DNA of 64,000 nucleotides from Bacteriovoracaceae bacterium UBA4096 (GTDB taxonomy: Bacteria; Bdellovibrionota; Bacteriovoracia; Bacteriovoracales; Bacteriovoracaceae), in the NCBI GenBank assembly GCA_002381945.1, contig DFXY01000004.1:25626-89625 (forward strand). Direction: 5' to 3'. Every line of letters starts with the position of its first letter. Within the stretch, counting starts at the first letter, position 1. Positions 62,366-64,000 of the stretch are shown here, piece by piece. The position numbers were made by a program, and so were the translations under genes. The notes under the pieces were generated by a model. That model saw only the letters and a list, made by a program, of their open reading frames with translations. It ran no database searches and had not been told where the DNA came from.

Positions 62366-63927
62366 TCAATATCTACAATAATCTTCTGACCTGCAAAAAT
62401 AATATTTTTCCTGAGAGCATTTATTTTCTGCAATACAGGTACTGGTTGATTGAATTTCCGCGCAATCTTACTCAAGTGATCACCGGGTCTCACGGTGTAA
62501 ACACCACGTTTCGTATTTGGGAGGATGATTTTTTGTCCCACATAAATCCGCTTGGAACGCAAATTGTTTTCTTTTACAATTTTGCTCTGGCTTATGCCAA
62601 ACAAATTGGCAAGACTTGAAAGATTATCTCCCCTTCGAACTTTGTAAGTAATCGGCCGGTAATTGGCCACTTTCTTAATTTTAGCGGCCTTACCAGAAAC
62701 AACGATCCTCTGACCAACTCTTAGTTTTGACCGCCAGGAATTGAGATTATTGAGTCTAGCTAGATTTCCTGCGGAGGTACTATACTTTCGGGCCAGTTGC
62801 AGTAGCGTCTCCCCTCTTCTTACCCGGTGGTGTGTATTTTTCGCTGTTCTTCGTATGACATCTCTTCGTGAATGTCGAAAGTCTGGAGCATTTAACAAAG
62901 AGCCAAGACCTCTGGGTATTCTGATTTGATAAGTGCCGCTATAGAACCTGGGAGTCTTGCCCCTTTTGAGCTCAGGATTTAATTTCTTTAGCAATGCCAG
63001 TTTGATTTTTAGCTGATGGGATATTTTCCTTAAGGATAGATTCTTCCTGATTGGCCTAAGCTCAGTCTCATCAAAGATCCGATTATCTTTTTTGGGCAGA
63101 TTAAAACCATACTTTTCAGCATTACTAAAGATGTGCATGGCCGCCAGAACTTTCGGTACATAATTGATGGTTTCAGAAGGGAGAAACTTTCTTCTGGAAA
63201 GTTCATAAAAATCTCTGGTTTTATATTTCATGATTCTTCTGAGAATCCCGAACTCACCGGCATTATATCCGGAAAGGGCCAGCTCCCAGCTGGAGAAGAC
63301 GTTGTAGAGATCTTTCAAATATCTGGCAGCAGCATGTGTGGCCTTAAAAAGATCCCGCCGTTCATCAATATCCTGGGAAATCTTTAAACCATAGCGCTTG
63401 CCTGTGCCAGTGATAAACTGCCAGGGACCTACCGCCGATGCATGGGATTTTGCTCCCAGATAATAACCAGATTCAATCAGGCCGACAAAATAGAGTTCTT
63501 TCGGGAGACCGTAACTTTCAAAAATTTCTTCAATGTGATGTCGATACTCTTCACCATTATTGATGAAACGTTGAAATCGGGCCCTATCTTTTTCTGTGAA
63601 GTAATTAACCCAGAACTGCATTCTTCTGGAGTTGCGTTTTTTAAGAAAGGGTATCTTTTCATTGGGGAGTTCAATTTTTGGAGGCTCAGCAAGCTCTTCA
63701 TCAATTTCTTTAGAGCCAACAGTCGTTTCAATTTCCTTATCGTCGGCTTTCGCCTCAACTAACTCATGGGTATCTTCACTGGTAACAGGTTCGCTCTCAA
63801 AAACTTCTTGTTGTTCTAATTTCTCAGTCCTCTCAATCACTGCGTGCAATTTTTCTTTTGGTTGAACATGTGCGCACCCAGTAACTGAAACAAGTGCTAT
63901 GAGAATGAAAATAGAACCTTTCATCAT
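62362..63927 (-). CDS. mltD: Membrane-bound lytic transglycosylase D with three LysM repeats
   Basis: A 521-residue lipoprotein (VTGC lipobox near residue 17). After a low-complexity acidic region (about 25-95), an SLT domain (about 130-270) shows the catalytic Glu in GLIESGYY and the downstream SAVGPWQF and SGYNAGEFG motifs. Three LysM repeats (about 370-415, 425-470, 475-518) bind peptidoglycan, and a degenerate fourth lies near 300-345. It cleaves the glycan strand to form anhydro-muropeptides during wall turnover. Transcription starts toward the right edge, and no upstream partner is visible in the window. Confidence 0.95.
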   Translation of the reverse strand: MMKGSIFILIALVSVTGCAHVQPKEKLHAVIERTEKLEQQEVFESEPVTSEDTHELVEAKADDKEIETTVGSKEIDEELAEPPKIELPNEKIPFLKKRNSRRMQFWVNYFTEKDRARFQRFINNGEEYRHHIEEIFESYGLPKELYFVGLIESGYYLGAKSHASAVGPWQFITGTGKRYGLKISQDIDERRDLFKATHAAARYLKDLYNVFSSWELALSGYNAGEFGILRRIMKYKTRDFYELSRRKFLPSETINYVPKVLAAMHIFSNAEKYGFNLPKKDNRIFDETELRPIRKNLSLRKISHQLKIKLALLKKLNPELKRGKTPRFYSGTYQIRIPRGLGSLLNAPDFRHSRRDVIRRTAKNTHHRVRRGETLLQLARKYSTSAGNLARLNNLNSWRSKLRVGQRIVVSGKAAKIKKVANYRPITYKVRRGDNLSSLANLFGISQSKIVKENNLRSKRIYVGQKIILPNTKRGVYTVRPGDHLSKIARKFNQPVPVLQKINALRKNIIFAGQKIIVDID

Positions 63928-64000
63928 CCTGTGAAGTCCTCTGCTAAAAATATGGAGTTGTGAATTAACTTTAACATAGTGAAAATTGATGACAACCCTG

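Noticed and set aside
62302..62619. 105-codon plus-strand frame spanning the end of the hydrolase and the MltD gene
   Set aside because: It overlaps two strong genes, one in another frame, and has no start signals.
63442..63762. 106-codon plus-strand open frame
   Set aside because: It lies wholly antisense to the MltD gene and has no recognisable features.

Overview
The window is an AT-rich, densely packed stretch of a Gram-negative chromosome. OmpW and porin barrels, TolC-type outer-membrane proteins, lipoproteins with clear lipoboxes, caa3 oxidase, chemoreceptors and a LysM transglycosylase all point that way. The lysine-rich proteins and overall style suggest a Bdellovibrionota/Bacteriovoracaceae-like heterotroph, but this is inferred from character, not from a marker gene. 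I saw no rRNA, tRNA, CRISPR array, insertion sequence or phage gene.

Layout. 1-1.2 kb: an exported gluzincin-like protein (cut by the left edge) coupled to an exported protein that has a paralogue at 10.9 kb. 1.3-6.8 kb: a caa3-type cytochrome c oxidase operon (CuA/heme-c subunit II, fused subunit I/III, a small membrane protein, CtaG, a tri-heme cytochrome c). 6.9-12.4 kb: BON protein, sensor kinase, CDF zinc exporter, small exported proteins, OmpW. 12.4-18.1 kb: a SulP-DabA-DabB inorganic-carbon uptake operon. 18.7-25.9 kb: response regulator with GH15 hydrolase, AhpC/AhpF, YadG/YadH-like ABC exporter. 25.9-29.2 kb: hemerythrin and two tail-to-tail chemoreceptors, one with a c-heme motif. 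29.3-33.4 kb: divergent PRPP synthetase, COG2187 kinase, phosphoribosyltransferase, DUF1540 protein, orphan ParB. 34.2-36.5 kb: a fluoride riboswitch controlling a CLC-F antiporter and pyrophosphatase, then HPF. 37.3-42.5 kb: an RND metal-efflux set with no recognisable adaptor. 42.6-46.8 kb: MgtC, histidine kinase plus FIST sensor, a Cys-rich copper-storage-like protein, a second BON protein. 46.9-56.4 kb: CusCBA copper/silver efflux, porin, erythromycin-esterase-like protein, and a MerR-response regulator-membrane protein operon. 56.6-63.9 kb: coiled-coil protein, metallophosphoesterase, large unknown exported protein, zincin lipoprotein, YheT-like hydrolase, MltD-like transglycosylase.

How the genes fit together. 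Most of the window concerns stress survival: metal export and copper sequestration, peroxide and fluoride defence, oxygen/NO sensing, ribosome hibernation, and a group of families (PRTase, erythromycin esterase, COG2187 kinase, CBS, hemerythrin, HPF) that recalls mycobacterial dormancy genes. The best-supported regulatory elements are the fluoride riboswitch with its Shine-Dalgarno-masking hairpin at 36.0 kb, and a MerR-type promoter with a 20-bp spacer and a predicted leaderless transcript at 56.4 kb.
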